A DNA stretch of 64,000 nt from Microcella alkalica (GCF_014595885.1 NZ_JABUKC010000004.1:1-64000); one strand, 5' to 3'. Shown: positions 7,306 to 16,310, counted from the stretch's first letter. Numbers and translations are program-made. The notes: a model not told the origin generated them from the sequence alone.

Positions 7306-7833
7306 TCAGGAAGCCTTGACGTAGGGCGCGTACGACGCCCTGATCTTGTTGACCTTCGGCAGGGCCACGGCGAGGCAGTAGCCCTGCCCGGGGTTCTTGG
7401 CGAAGAAGTCCTGGTGGTACTCCTCAGCGTCGAACCACTCCCCCAGCGGCGTGATCTCGGTGACGATGCCGCCCTCCCAGTAGCCGTCGGCGCGGTCTCG
7501 CGCCGCCTCGAAGAGGGCCTTCTCCTCCTCGTCGGCGTAGAACATCGCCGAGCGGTACTGCGTGCCGACGTCGTTGCCCTGGCGGTTCAGCTGACGCGGG
7601 TCGTGCAGGGTGAAGAACACGTCGAGGATCACGTCGGCGGGGATCACGGCCGGGTCGAAGACGACCTTCACCGCCTCGGCGTGACCGGTCGTGCCGGTGC
7701 AGACGAGCTCGTACGAGGGGTGCGCCACGGTGCCGCCGGTGTAGCCGGAGACGACGTCGTGCACGCCGTCGAGCACGCGGTAGACCGCGTCGAGGCACCA
7801 GAAGCATCCGCCGGCGAGATGGAAGGTTCGCAT
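7306..7833 (-). CDS. msrA: Peptide-methionine (S)-S-oxide reductase MsrA
   Basis: The 175-residue enzyme reduces the S-epimer of methionine sulfoxide in proteins and free methionine, using thioredoxin, and protects against oxidative damage in the cytoplasm. The active-site GCFWC lies at residues 9-13, with Cys10 as the nucleophile. Other family blocks are YRVLDGVHDVVSGYTGG, the TGHAEAVKVVFDP block and GTQYRSAMFY. Length is standard for MsrA. The start at ATG 7833 leaves only three residues before the first beta strand, as in other MsrA proteins. It is a single gene, divergent from the aldo/keto reductase at 7929. Confidence 0.97.
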   Translation of the reverse strand: MRTFHLAGGCFWCLDAVYRVLDGVHDVVSGYTGGTVAHPSYELVCTGTTGHAEAVKVVFDPAVIPADVILDVFFTLHDPRQLNRQGNDVGTQYRSAMFYADEEEKALFEAARDRADGYWEGGIVTEITPLGEWFDAEEYHQDFFAKNPGQGYCLAVALPKVNKIRASYAPYVKAS

Positions 7834-7928
7834 GCCGCCATCGTAGGCGGGCGCGCGGAGCGCGAGCCGAGCATCCGCGCCGATCGAATCGATACGAGCG
7901 CGGCCTCGCCGCGCACTAGAGTGACGGC

Positions 7929-8936
7929 ATGCCCCACGTCGCCGCCGATGACCGCTACGAGCAGCTCGAGTACGCGAGGGTCGGCCGCAGCGGCCTCAAG
8001 CTGCCCCGCATCTCGCTCGGGCTCTGGAACAACTTCGGCGACGACCGGCCGATCGAGACGCAGCGGGCGATCCTGCGCCGCGCCTTCGACCGGGGCGTGA
8101 CGCACTTCGACCTCGCGAACAACTACGGGCCGCCCGACGGCAGCGCCGAGACGAACTTCGGGCGCATCCTGCACGAGGACTTCGGGCCGTACCGCGACGA
8201 GCTCATCATCTCGACGAAGGCGGGCTACTACATGTGGCCGGGCCCCTACGGCGAGTGGGGCTCGCGCAAGTACCTGCTGAGCTCGCTCGACCAGAGCCTG
8301 ACGCGCATGGGCCTCGACTACGTCGACATCTTCTACAGTCACCGCCCCGACCCCGAGACCCCGCTCGAGGAGACGATGGGCGCGCTCGCGACGGCCGTGC
8401 AGAGCGGCAAGGCGCTCTACGCGGGCATCTCCAACTACGACGCCGGTCAGACGCGCGAGGCGCACCGGATCCTCGGCGAGCTCGGTGTGCCGCTGCTCAT
8501 CCACCAGCCGCGGTACAACATGTTCGATCGCCGCATGGAGCACGGCCTGCTGGATGCCCTCACCGAGACCGGCATCGGCAGCATCGTCTTCTCGCCGCTC
8601 GCGCAGGGGCTGCTCACGAACCGGTACCTCGACGGCGTTCCGGCCGGCTCGCGCGCCGCCGAGGGTCGCTGGATCAGCGGCGACAACATCGACGAGACCT
8701 ACCTCGAGCGCGCCCGCGCCCTCAACGCGATCGCCGAGGGCCGCGGCCAATCGCTCGCGCAGCTCGCCCTGCTCTGGGTGCTGCGCCACCCGCAGGTGAC
8801 GAGCGCCCTCATCGGCGCGAGCAGCGTCCGCCAGCTCGACGACAGCCTGGATGCCCTGCACGGCGCCGCGCTGACCGCCGACGAGCTCGCCGCCATCGAG
8901 CCGCACGCGGTGCACGGCACGGGCTCGCGGAGCTGA
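7929..8936 (+). CDS. Aldo/keto reductase, YghZ/Gpr-like
   Basis: The 335-residue (beta/alpha)8 NADPH-dependent reductase has the catalytic tetrad of the family: Asp and Tyr in HFDLANNYG, Lys in ISTKAGYYMWPG, and His in YSHRPDPETP. The motif WGSRKYLLSSLDQSLTRMGL and overall length place it with E. coli YghZ (L-glyceraldehyde 3-phosphate reductase) and the Kv-beta-like AKR14 group. These reduce aldehydes such as methylglyoxal or L-GAP. It ends one base before the EamA transporter gene, so the two are very likely co-transcribed. The true substrate cannot be read from sequence. Confidence 0.92.
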   Translation: MPHVAADDRYEQLEYARVGRSGLKLPRISLGLWNNFGDDRPIETQRAILRRAFDRGVTHFDLANNYGPPDGSAETNFGRILHEDFGPYRDELIISTKAGYYMWPGPYGEWGSRKYLLSSLDQSLTRMGLDYVDIFYSHRPDPETPLEETMGALATAVQSGKALYAGISNYDAGQTREAHRILGELGVPLLIHQPRYNMFDRRMEHGLLDALTETGIGSIVFSPLAQGLLTNRYLDGVPAGSRAAEGRWISGDNIDETYLERARALNAIAEGRGQSLAQLALLWVLRHPQVTSALIGASSVRQLDDSLDALHGAALTADELAAIEPHAVHGTGSRS

Positions 8937-8937
8937 C

Positions 8938-9903
8938 ATGGGCTACCTGCTCGCCGTCGCGGCGGCGGTGCTGTTCGGCGCGAACGGCAGCGTCACGAAG
9001 ATCATGATGGAGGCGGGGCTGAGCCCCGCGCAGGTGACGCAGTTCCGCCTGCTGGGCACCGCGATCGTCGCGGGGCTCGTGCTGGTCGTCGTCGACCGGG
9101 CGGCGTTCCGGCTGCCGCGCCGTCAGTGGCCGGTCATGATCGTGCTCGGCATCGTCGGCGTCGCCGTGCTGCAGGCGACCTACGCCGCCGCGGTACAGCG
9201 CCTGCCCGTTGGCATCGCGCTGCTGCTGGAGTACACGGCTGTGCTCATGGTCGCCCTGGTCGCGTTCTTCTTCTTCAAGGAGCAGGTCAAGACGCGGCTC
9301 TGGGTCGCGATCGCGCTCGTGCTCGTCGGGCTCGCCGTCGTCGCGCGCGTCTGGTCGAGCGAGCTCGACGCGCTCGGCGTCGTGCTGGCGATCGGCGCGG
9401 CGGTGTGCCTCGCGGCGTACTTCCTCATCGGCGAGCGCCAGGTGGCGAAGACCTCCGCCCTCGCGGTGTCGTTCTGGACGATGACGATCGCGACCGTCTT
9501 CTGGTCGTTCGTCAGCGGCTGGTGGGAACTCGACGCGAGCGTGTTCACGCAGCCGGTCGACATCGGCGGCGTCGGTGGCGAGCTCGTCGTACCGATGCTG
9601 CTGCCGCTCCTCTGGAACGTCGTGCTCGGCACCTTCGCCCCGTTCCTGCTGAGCCTCGCCGCGCTGCGGTTCCTGCCCGCGACGGCGGCCGGCATCGTGG
9701 CCTCCTCCGAGGTGATCTTCGCCTTCGCGGTCGCCTGGCTCTGGCTCGGCGAGACCCTCGACGTCGTGCAGATCGTCGGGGCCGCGGTCGTGCTCGCGGG
9801 GGTCATCCTCGCTCAGACGGCCCGCGCCGGGAAGGTCGTCGACGCCGATCTGGCCCTCACCACGGGCCCCATCACGACGGTTCGCGACACCGCCGTTCCC
9901 TGA
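8938..9903 (+). CDS. EamA/DMT-superfamily transporter
   Basis: The 321-residue membrane protein has ten predicted transmembrane helices in two EamA halves. The first begins YLLAVAAAVLFGANGSVTKIMM. The second ends with the family hallmark AATAAGIVASSEVIFAFAVAWLWLGETL (residues about 255-285). EamA proteins are drug/metabolite exporters of the cytoplasmic membrane. The start lies one base after the aldo/keto reductase stop, so the pair forms an operon; export of an aldehyde-reduction product or related metabolite is an inference. A 30-residue soluble tail follows the last helix. Confidence 0.92.
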   Translation: MGYLLAVAAAVLFGANGSVTKIMMEAGLSPAQVTQFRLLGTAIVAGLVLVVVDRAAFRLPRRQWPVMIVLGIVGVAVLQATYAAAVQRLPVGIALLLEYTAVLMVALVAFFFFKEQVKTRLWVAIALVLVGLAVVARVWSSELDALGVVLAIGAAVCLAAYFLIGERQVAKTSALAVSFWTMTIATVFWSFVSGWWELDASVFTQPVDIGGVGGELVVPMLLPLLWNVVLGTFAPFLLSLAALRFLPATAAGIVASSEVIFAFAVAWLWLGETLDVVQIVGAAVVLAGVILAQTARAGKVVDADLALTTGPITTVRDTAVP

Positions 9904-9972
9904 TCGATCCGGATGCTCGGCGCGGGTGTGGCGAATCCGAGGCCCGCGCGACCGCGGGGGTAGCCTGCGACC

Positions 9973-10935
9973 ATGCAGTGGGCGAACGACATCCTCGACT
10001 GGTTCGGCTCCCCTGAGGGGCGCCGCGTGCTGTCGAACGTGATCATCCCGGCCGTCGCGATCATCGTCGCCGGCATCATCGCCGGTCTCATCGGGCGCGG
10101 CTCGACGAAGCGCGTCATCGCCCAGTACCAGCGCGACGCGCTCACCGCCGCCGTGCAGGGGCTCGTGCTCGCGGGCCGCAAGGCCGCCGGCTGGAACGCC
10201 ATCGGCACCGTCGAGCGCGTGCAGGTCGACCACCTCATCGGCGAGGCCGAGACGCGCATCCGCCTGCTGCCTGTGCCAGGCGCCGCGCTCGCCGCCAACT
10301 GGGCCGCCCACCAGCTGGAGGACATGAAGCGCAACTCCGCCGGCTTCTCGTTCCAGGCGCAGCAGACCCTCGCCGAGTACCGCGACCGCCTCATCGCGTG
10401 GAGCGAGAAGCCCCGCCAGGCGAAGAAGCTCTTCGGCGCCGACCTGGAGCGCTGGAAGTACGAGGTCGACCCGGCCGAGCAGCAGCTCGTCGCCGAGCAG
10501 GCCCGCTGGGAGGCCGAGCACACGCCGGAGCGCGAGACCGCGGCCGTGACGCCCGTCGTCGCGACGACGCCCGCCGCCACCACCGGCGCCGTGAGCCCCG
10601 CCGCCGCCTCGGCGCCCGTCAGCCCGGTCAGCCCCGTCAGCCCGCTCACGCGCGACGAGCCGCCCGTGACGCCCCCGACCGCCGGCACGCCGCTCGTCGT
10701 CTCGACGCCGTTCGCCCCGACGCTCACGAGCTCGACCTCGAGCCCGGGCGGCGAGAGCGAGAGCGTCGCCGACGCGCGCTCGATCGACGCGGGCGAGAGC
10801 GACCCCGAGCCGACGCAGGCCTTCGTGGTGCAGCATCACGCCGAGAGCCCCTCGACGCCGGGCGCCGACGACGCTCCCCCGCCGATGCCCGCGCAGAACG
10901 TGCGCGACCGCATCGACCACCGCGACGACGTCTAG
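9973..10935 (+). CDS. Membrane-anchored protein with disordered Pro/Thr/Ala-rich tail
   Basis: The 320-residue protein starts at ATG 9973. Residues 20-45 (VLSNVIIPAVAIIVAGIIAGLIG) are a single transmembrane segment. Residues 50-180 are helical and charged, possibly a cytoplasmic coiled domain. From about 190 on it is low complexity, with repeated SPVSPVSPVSP-like and Thr/Ala/Pro stretches and a Glu/Asp-rich end. This resembles cell-envelope or cytoskeleton-associated actinobacterial proteins of unknown function. I do not recognise a named family. It converges with the decarboxylase gene 25 bases downstream. Confidence 0.8.
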   Translation: MQWANDILDWFGSPEGRRVLSNVIIPAVAIIVAGIIAGLIGRGSTKRVIAQYQRDALTAAVQGLVLAGRKAAGWNAIGTVERVQVDHLIGEAETRIRLLPVPGAALAANWAAHQLEDMKRNSAGFSFQAQQTLAEYRDRLIAWSEKPRQAKKLFGADLERWKYEVDPAEQQLVAEQARWEAEHTPERETAAVTPVVATTPAATTGAVSPAAASAPVSPVSPVSPLTRDEPPVTPPTAGTPLVVSTPFAPTLTSSTSSPGGESESVADARSIDAGESDPEPTQAFVVQHHAESPSTPGADDAPPPMPAQNVRDRIDHRDDV

Positions 10936-10960
10936 CGCGGCAGCGGGCCGCTCGCGGGGC

Positions 10961-12379
10961 TCAGCTCGCCGGCACCGCCTCGCCGTCGTGCGTCGCCGCG
11001 TACGCGCGACGCGACCACATCGACACGTGGTGGTGCATCTCGGGGATGAGCGGCTCATGCTCGGGCTTCATGAGCACGCTGCGCATGATGCGGCCGGTGG
11101 GCGCATCAACCTCGAGGTCGATGCCCCGCGCGCGCAGCTGCTCGGGCTTGACGACGTAGGTCGCCAGGTGCGTCTGCTGCGGGCGCGTCGTGTCGGCCGC
11201 CATCTCGAAGATTGCGTGACTCGTGCGGTCGAGCTCGGCCATCGTGCGCACGCGCGGCAGGTAGGTGATGATGTCGAGCTCGGGCCGCTGGTAGGGCTGC
11301 AGGATGTCGGACTCGCTGATGAGCCCGTGCCAGGTCTGGGCCGCGCGGTAGCCAGGCAGCACGATGCCGCCGAGGCCTTCCTTGGTGAGCGGGAATACGC
11401 GCAGCGTCGCCCACAGCGCGGCCGCCGAGGCCCCGGCCCGAGAGCACTCGAGCTGGATCTCGCCGAAGTGCCGCTCGGTGCTCGCGAAGTAGGTGTACGG
11501 CGACTCGTGGTGGTAGTACCGCAGGATCGACTGGTCGTTGAACAGCACCGCACCGCAGCCGTAGGGCTGCAGGCCGTGCTTGTGCGGGTCGACGACGACC
11601 GAGTCGGCGTCCTTGATCGCGCGGAAGTGCCGGGCCGTCCCCGGCTCGAGCTCGTCGGCGATGATCGAGAAGAACCCGCCGTAGGCGGTGTCGACGTGGA
11701 TGCGCGCGCCGTACCGCCGCGCGAGCGGGATGATGTCGGCCAGCGGGTCGACCGCGCCGAGGCCCGTCGTGCCGAGGGTCGCGACGACGACGCCGATGCG
11801 CCCGGTGGCGAGCTCGCGCTCGAGGGCGTCGAGCTCCATGCGCCCGATGGCGTCGGTCGGGATGCTCACGGTGTCGATGCCGAGCACCTCGCCCATGCGG
11901 GAGTGCGTGTAGTGGGCATCCGCTGAATGGGCGATCGCCTTGCCCGGTGCGATCTCGCGGCTGATCCAGAGCGCCTCGAGGTTCGCGGTCGTGCCGCTCC
12001 AGGTGAGGTGGCCCATGTACTCGGCCGGGTAGTCGAACATGGCGGCGAGCTGGTCGAGCACCTCGTGCTCCATGGCGGTGGTCGCCCGGCTCGCGTCGAT
12101 CGAATGGTTGTTGGGGTTCAGCTGCATCGTCGCGAGGTACGCGGCGGTCGCGACGGGGTGCGGCGGCTTGAGCATCTGGCCCGCGTACTGCGGGTGGAAG
12201 TACGGGAAGTTGTCGTCGAGCCGCTCGATGAGCTCGGCGAGCACCGCGTGCACCTGGTCGGGGTCGGCGTGGGTCGACGGATGCTGATCCCAGGTTCCGT
12301 AGGTCGCCTTCAGGTCGCCGATGCCGGTCATCACCTGCGGCAGCAGCTCGTTCAGATCGACGGGACGCTTCGCGCTCAC
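10961..12379 (-). CDS. Group II PLP-dependent decarboxylase
   Basis: The 472-residue fold-type I enzyme is related to glutamate, aspartate and aromatic amino acid decarboxylases. The PLP lysine lies in VVVDPHKHGLQPYGCG. An upstream Asp/His pair (HVDTAYGGF) contacts the cofactor ring, and LTWSGTTANLEALWISRE is the phosphate-binding region. The start chosen is GTG 12379, preceded by AAGGAG about ten bases upstream; the open frame extends to 12601 through the tRNA-fragment region, which is not coding. Substrate specificity (glutamate, aspartate, tyrosine or another) cannot be set from sequence. It stands alone between a membrane protein and tRNA-Arg. Confidence 0.9.
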   Translation of the reverse strand: MSAKRPVDLNELLPQVMTGIGDLKATYGTWDQHPSTHADPDQVHAVLAELIERLDDNFPYFHPQYAGQMLKPPHPVATAAYLATMQLNPNNHSIDASRATTAMEHEVLDQLAAMFDYPAEYMGHLTWSGTTANLEALWISREIAPGKAIAHSADAHYTHSRMGEVLGIDTVSIPTDAIGRMELDALERELATGRIGVVVATLGTTGLGAVDPLADIIPLARRYGARIHVDTAYGGFFSIIADELEPGTARHFRAIKDADSVVVDPHKHGLQPYGCGAVLFNDQSILRYYHHESPYTYFASTERHFGEIQLECSRAGASAAALWATLRVFPLTKEGLGGIVLPGYRAAQTWHGLISESDILQPYQRPELDIITYLPRVRTMAELDRTSHAIFEMAADTTRPQQTHLATYVVKPEQLRARGIDLEVDAPTGRIMRSVLMKPEHEPLIPEMHHHVSMWSRRAYAATHDGEAVPAS

Positions 12380-12505
12380 AACCGCACTCCTTCGTGTGGA
12401 CGGGTGGATCCGGCGCGAGCCTGGTGGGCCGCGCCGGAGAGTCACACGGAGTCTACGGAGGAACGGTGGCCGTTCGGTAGCGAACGAAGACCGCGTCCTA
12501 TGGTG

Positions 12506-12542
12506 GCGCCCTCGGCAGGAATCGAACCTGCGACCAAGAGAT
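12506..12542 (-). repeat. Partial copy of the tRNA-Arg 3' half (att-like)
   Basis: These 37 bases are identical to 12570-12606, which covers the T-arm, variable loop and acceptor 3' strand of tRNA-Arg(TCT). The two copies are 64 bp apart in direct orientation, and this copy has no 5' half, so it is not a tRNA. A duplicated tRNA 3' end is what integration by a tyrosine recombinase leaves behind. The 27 bp between the copies is far too short for an element, so this would be a scar or a short tandem duplication. Confidence 0.8.
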
Positions 12543-12570
12543 GAGAAGCACCGCGAGACCCACTCCAACG

Positions 12571-12643
12571 CGCCCTCGGCAGGAATCGAACCTGCGACCA
12601 AGAGATTAGAAGGCTCCTGCTCTATCCGCTGAGCTACGAGGGC
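12571..12643 (-). tRNA. tRNA-Arg (anticodon TCT)
   Basis: On the minus strand the acceptor GCCCTCG pairs with CGAGGGC. D-arm GCTC/GAGC, anticodon loop CTTCTAA and T-arm GCAGG-TTCGATT-CCTGC are all present. The anticodon TCT reads AGA arginine codons, which are rare in this genome. The anticodon stem has one weak closing pair next to the loop. No CCA is encoded. Confidence 0.93.
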
Positions 12644-12673
12644 TGGCCGCTCCAGGGTAGCCGAGGGGCGCGC

Positions 12674-12937
12674 TCAGTCGGCGGCCGCGGCGAGCGCCGT
12701 CAGCAGGCGCGGCAGCGTCGGCACGCCCGCGGCGCGCACGACCTCCGAGCCGTCGGCGCGGCGGATGATCGTCGTCGGCGTGCTCATGATGCCGAGCTCC
12801 TCGGCACGAGCGGCGTGGGCGGCGACGTCGCGCTCCTCGACGGCGAGCGCGGGCACGAGCCGCTGCGCCTCGGCGACGACCTCGCGGGCCCGGTGGCACG
12901 GGTCGCAGAAGGCGGAGGTGTAGAGCTCGAGCAGCAC
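12674..12937 (-). CDS. Small thioredoxin/glutaredoxin-like protein
   Basis: The 87-residue protein has a thioredoxin-like fold with the redox pair in FCDPCHRA (CDPC, residues 11-14) after a short first strand LLELYTSA. The cis-proline region MSTPTTIIRRADG follows near residues 51-63. It is at the short end for the family, about the size of glutaredoxins and NrdH-like proteins. It probably acts as a cytoplasmic thiol-disulfide reductant or in detoxification. It is transcribed divergently from orn with 43 bases between the starts. Confidence 0.85.
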   Translation of the reverse strand: MLLELYTSAFCDPCHRAREVVAEAQRLVPALAVEERDVAAHAARAEELGIMSTPTTIIRRADGSEVVRAAGVPTLPRLLTALAAAAD

Positions 12938-12980
12938 CCGCCCAGCGTAGGCCGTCGGTGCTGACGGTTAGACTCCCCGG

Positions 12981-13604
12981 GTGAGTGCTGCGACCGACCG
13001 TCTCGTCTGGATCGACTGCGAGATGACCGGTCTCGACCTCACGAAGGACGAGCTCGTCGAGGTCGCCGTGGTCATCACCGACTACGAGCTCGAGCCCGTG
13101 CATCCGGGCTTCGCCGTCGTCATCAGGCCGTCGGAGAGCGCGCTGGCGAGCATGGGCGACTTCGTGCGCGAGATGCACGCGAGCTCGGGCCTGCTCACCG
13201 AGCTCGAGCACGGCGTGAGCCTGGAGGAGGCCGAGCAGGCGGTGCTCGACTACATCACCGAGCACGTGCCGAACGCCGGCCAGGCGCCGCTCGCGGGCAA
13301 CACGATCGGCACCGACCGCTCGTTCCTGGCTCGCGACATGCCGCGCGTCGACGCGCACCTGCACTACCGCTCGGTCGACGTCTCGAGCATCAAGGAGCTC
13401 GTGCGGCGCTGGTTCCCGCGCGTGTACTTCAACGCCCCGGCGAAGAACGGCGGGCACCGGGCGCTCGCCGACATCCTGGAGTCGATCCGCGAGCTCGAGT
13501 ACTACCGCCGCGTCGGCTTCGTCGCCGAGCCCGGCCCGTCCAGCGAGGATGCCCAGGCCATCGCCGCGACCATCGTCGAGCGCTGGGCGCCCCGCCTGAG
13601 CTGA
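12981..13604 (+). CDS. orn: Oligoribonuclease
   Basis: The 207-residue DEDDh 3'-5' exonuclease degrades 2-5 nt RNAs (and pGpG) to mononucleotides and completes mRNA decay. Visible motifs are WIDCEMTGLDL (Exo I, with Asp and Glu), GNTIGTDRSFLARDMP (Exo II) and HRALADILESI (Exo III, with the general-base His and last Asp). GTG 12981 is the start, giving the usual opening SAATDRLVWIDCEMTG. Length is typical. It stands as a single gene before tRNA-His. Confidence 0.97.
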   Translation: MSAATDRLVWIDCEMTGLDLTKDELVEVAVVITDYELEPVHPGFAVVIRPSESALASMGDFVREMHASSGLLTELEHGVSLEEAEQAVLDYITEHVPNAGQAPLAGNTIGTDRSFLARDMPRVDAHLHYRSVDVSSIKELVRRWFPRVYFNAPAKNGGHRALADILESIRELEYYRRVGFVAEPGPSSEDAQAIAATIVERWAPRLS

Positions 13605-13710
13605 GCCTCGACGCAGCCCGCCGCGCCGCGAACGCCGGCCCTCGGCCGTGGCGCGCGGAGCCCCGGCGCTGTACTACCATTGAGCGGTCGCGCCTCTGGC
13701 GCCGACGCCT

Positions 13711-13787
13711 GGTGGGTATAGCTCAGTTGGTAGAGCACCTGGTTGTGGTCCAGGGGGTCGCGGGTTCAAGTCCCGTTACTCACCCCA
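13711..13787 (+). tRNA. tRNA-His (anticodon GTG)
   Basis: The cloverleaf has acceptor GTGGGTA/TACTCAC with an extra 5' G (13711) opposite C at 13784, the hallmark of tRNA-His. D-arm GCTC/GAGC, anticodon stem CTGG/CCAG with loop anticodon GTG, and T-arm GCGGG-TTCAAGT-CCCGT are present. The CCA end is encoded (13785-13787). Confidence 0.96.
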
Positions 13788-13791
13788 GCAT

Positions 13792-13831
13792 GAGACCCCG
13801 GTTCCGCGCAGCGGGCCGGGGTCTCGTCGTT
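13792..13831. terminator. Bidirectional terminator between tRNA-His and ligD
   Basis: GAGACCCCGG (13792-13801) and CCGGGGTCTC (13816-13825) form a 10-bp perfect stem followed by GTCGTT. It sits four bases after the tRNA and eight bases beyond the ligD stop, so it can serve both converging units. Confidence 0.75.
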
Positions 13832-13838
13832 CCGCGCC

Positions 13839-16310
13839 TCACTCGCGCACGATCGAGCCCGGGTCGACGTCGGCGCGCCACCCGCGCCACACGGGGTGCC
13901 GCAGCCGCCCGGGCCCCGTCCACTCGGTGAACGACACCTCGCCGACGAGCTCGGGGCGCAGCCAGATCGCGTCGCGAGCATCCGACGCGGGGATGTCCGT
14001 GAACGGGCACCGGGTGGTCTCCAGCGCCCGCAGGCGCTCGCGCAGGGCGTCGAGCTCGCGCTCGCCGAAACCCGAGCCGACGCGACCCGCATACGCGAGG
14101 CCTCGGCCCTGCGGCACGCCGACGAGCAGCGAGCCGATGCCGCCGCCGCGCCGCCCCGCGCCGGGCCGCCAGCCGCCGACCACGACCGACTGGCTGCGCA
14201 CGTGCTTGAGCTTGATCCAGGCGCTCGAGCGGCGGCCCGGCCGGTACACGCTGTCTCGCCGCTTGGCCATGACCCCCTCGAGCCCGAGCTCGCGGCTGGT
14301 CGTGAGCGCGGCGTCGAGCGCGCCGTCGAACGCGGGCGGCACCTGCACCGAGCCCGAGGCAGTCACGAGGGCGGTGAGCAGCTCGCGGCGGGCGTCGTAG
14401 TCGAGCCCCGCGGCATCCTCACCGCCGGCGACGACCACGTCGAAGAGCATGACCTGCACGGGCACGGCGGAGACCATCGCGGCGATCTCGCGCGGCTTCG
14501 TCAGCCCCATGCGGCGCTGCAGCAGGCCGAAGTCAGGGCGGCCGCGGGCGTCGAGCGCGACGATCTCGCCGTCGAGCACCGTGGGGCCGGCGGCGCGCAC
14601 CGAGCGCTCGACGAGGTCGGGCAGCGCTGCGAGCTCGGGGTAGGCGGAGGTCAGGTCGACGCCGTTGCGGCTGCGCAGGGCGAGCCCGCCGCCGTCCAGG
14701 TGGGCGAGGGCCCGGATGCCGTCCCACTTCATCTCGAACGCCCACGCCTCCGGCTCGACGATGTCGGCGGGCGTGCCGGCGGTCGCGAGCATCGGCGCGA
14801 CCGCCGACGAGCCAGCGCGAGCCGCGGCGGCCGCCTGGCCGCTGCCGTGCAGCACGCGCCGACCGGCGCGCGGGGCGAGCCGCTCCCCGGACGCCGGGCC
14901 CGACCGCTCGGCGGGAGCCTCGTCCATGAGGTGCATGATCCACTGCGCGCGGCCCGGCCCGGCGACACCCGCCGGAGCCCGGTCGCCCGTGCGGATGAGC
15001 GCGTACCGGTGCGAGCCGCGCCGCCCGTGCAGGGTCGCGATGACCTCCTCGCCGTCGCGCCACTTCTCGAGGTCGTAGGTGCCGGCATCCCAGATCGTCA
15101 TCTCGCCCGCGCCGTACTCGCCGGCCGGGATGGTGCCCTCGAAGTCGAGGTACTCGATCGGGTGGTCCTCTGTGGGCACCGCGAGCCGGTTCACCGCCGG
15201 GTCGTCGGGCGGCCCCTTCGGCACGGCCCAGCTGACGAGCACCCCGTCGCGCTCGAGCCGCACATCCCAGTGCAGGCGCCGGGCGTGGTGCTCCTGGATG
15301 ACGAAGCGGCGGCCATCGGTCGGGGGCGGCACGGCGCTCGGCACGGGCTCGGGCGTGCGCCGCGCATCCCGCATCGAGCGGTAGGTCGCGAGTCGGTCAT
15401 CCTCGTCATCGTCGTCGGTGTACGCGACCTCGAGCGGGGCGAGCAGGTCGCCCTTCTCGCGCGCCCGCCGCAGCACCTCGCGGTGGTCGAGGTGGCGCAG
15501 GCTCGGCGAGGCGAGCTCGCGCCAGGTGCGGGGCGCGGCGACCATCGGCCGCGAGCGCCCGCGCAGCGAGTACGGCGCGACGGTGGTCTTCGCGCCGCTG
15601 TTCTGGCTCCAGTCGACGAGCACGCGCCCGGTGCGCTTCGCCTTCTTCATGTCGCTCACGACGAGCTCGGGGTGGTCGGCCTCGAGCGCCCGCGCGAGCT
15701 CGTGGGCGAGCTGCGAGGCCTGCTCCGAGGTGAGGCTGCCGTCGAGCGCGCTGTACAGGTGGATGCCCTTGCTGCCGCTCGTCACCGGCAGCGGGTCGAG
15801 GCCCGCCCCCTGCAGGATGCTCCGCGCGAGCCGCGCGACCTCCGCGCACTCCGGCAGCCCGACGCCCGGGCCGGGGTCGAGGTCGAGCACGAGCCGGTCG
15901 GGGCGCTTCGGCGCGCCCGTGCGCCCCACGCGCCACTGCGGCACGTGGATCTCGAGCGAGCTGATCTGCGCGAGCCACGCGAGCGTCGCCGCGTCGTTGA
16001 CGAGCGGGTACGTGTTCACATGATCGGAGTGCTGCACCTCGACCCGTGCGACCCACTCGGGTGTCGAGGCGTCGAGGTTCTTCTGGAAGAACACCGCGCC
16101 CGGATGCTCGGCCGTGCCCACCCCGTCGACCCAGCGCTTGCGCGTCGCGGGCCGATCGCGCACGTGGGGCAGCATCACGGGCGCGACCTCGGCGTAGTAG
16201 GCGAGCACGTCGGCCTTCGTCGTGCCGGTCTCCGGGTACAGCACGCGGTCGAGGCTCGTGAGCTTCAGCGTGCGGCCCTCGATGGTGACGCGGGTGTCGG
16301 AACCTGCCAT
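13839..16310 (-). CDS. ligD: ATP-dependent DNA ligase LigD (Pol-PE-Lig)
   Basis: The 823-residue multidomain end-joining enzyme has an N-terminal primase/polymerase domain (about 1-300) with catalytic Asp143 and Asp145 in LVLDLDPGPG and Asp234 in VLVDWSQN. Next is a 3'-phosphoesterase domain (about 330-450; FVIQEHHARRLHWDVRLE and EGTIPAGEYGAG). The C-terminal ATP-dependent ligase (about 500-823) carries the nucleotidyl lysine Lys528 in EMKWDGIRA and the later motifs LDGEIVALD and VMAKRRDSVYRPGR. This order matches Mycobacterium LigD. It processes, fills and seals double-strand breaks together with Ku. The gene is divergent from ku with 89 bases between the starts. Confidence 0.97.
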   Translation of the reverse strand: MAGSDTRVTIEGRTLKLTSLDRVLYPETGTTKADVLAYYAEVAPVMLPHVRDRPATRKRWVDGVGTAEHPGAVFFQKNLDASTPEWVARVEVQHSDHVNTYPLVNDAATLAWLAQISSLEIHVPQWRVGRTGAPKRPDRLVLDLDPGPGVGLPECAEVARLARSILQGAGLDPLPVTSGSKGIHLYSALDGSLTSEQASQLAHELARALEADHPELVVSDMKKAKRTGRVLVDWSQNSGAKTTVAPYSLRGRSRPMVAAPRTWRELASPSLRHLDHREVLRRAREKGDLLAPLEVAYTDDDDEDDRLATYRSMRDARRTPEPVPSAVPPPTDGRRFVIQEHHARRLHWDVRLERDGVLVSWAVPKGPPDDPAVNRLAVPTEDHPIEYLDFEGTIPAGEYGAGEMTIWDAGTYDLEKWRDGEEVIATLHGRRGSHRYALIRTGDRAPAGVAGPGRAQWIMHLMDEAPAERSGPASGERLAPRAGRRVLHGSGQAAAAARAGSSAVAPMLATAGTPADIVEPEAWAFEMKWDGIRALAHLDGGGLALRSRNGVDLTSAYPELAALPDLVERSVRAAGPTVLDGEIVALDARGRPDFGLLQRRMGLTKPREIAAMVSAVPVQVMLFDVVVAGGEDAAGLDYDARRELLTALVTASGSVQVPPAFDGALDAALTTSRELGLEGVMAKRRDSVYRPGRRSSAWIKLKHVRSQSVVVGGWRPGAGRRGGGIGSLLVGVPQGRGLAYAGRVGSGFGERELDALRERLRALETTRCPFTDIPASDARDAIWLRPELVGEVSFTEWTGPGRLRHPVWRGWRADVDPGSIVRE

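Noticed and set aside
8809-11058. 749-residue minus-strand ORF opposite the EamA gene
   Set aside because: Low-complexity Arg/Asp/Gly composition and complete overlap with recognisable genes on the other strand mark it as a shadow.
12506-12643. Two tandem tRNA-Arg genes
   Set aside because: The second copy has only the 3' half and cannot form a cloverleaf.
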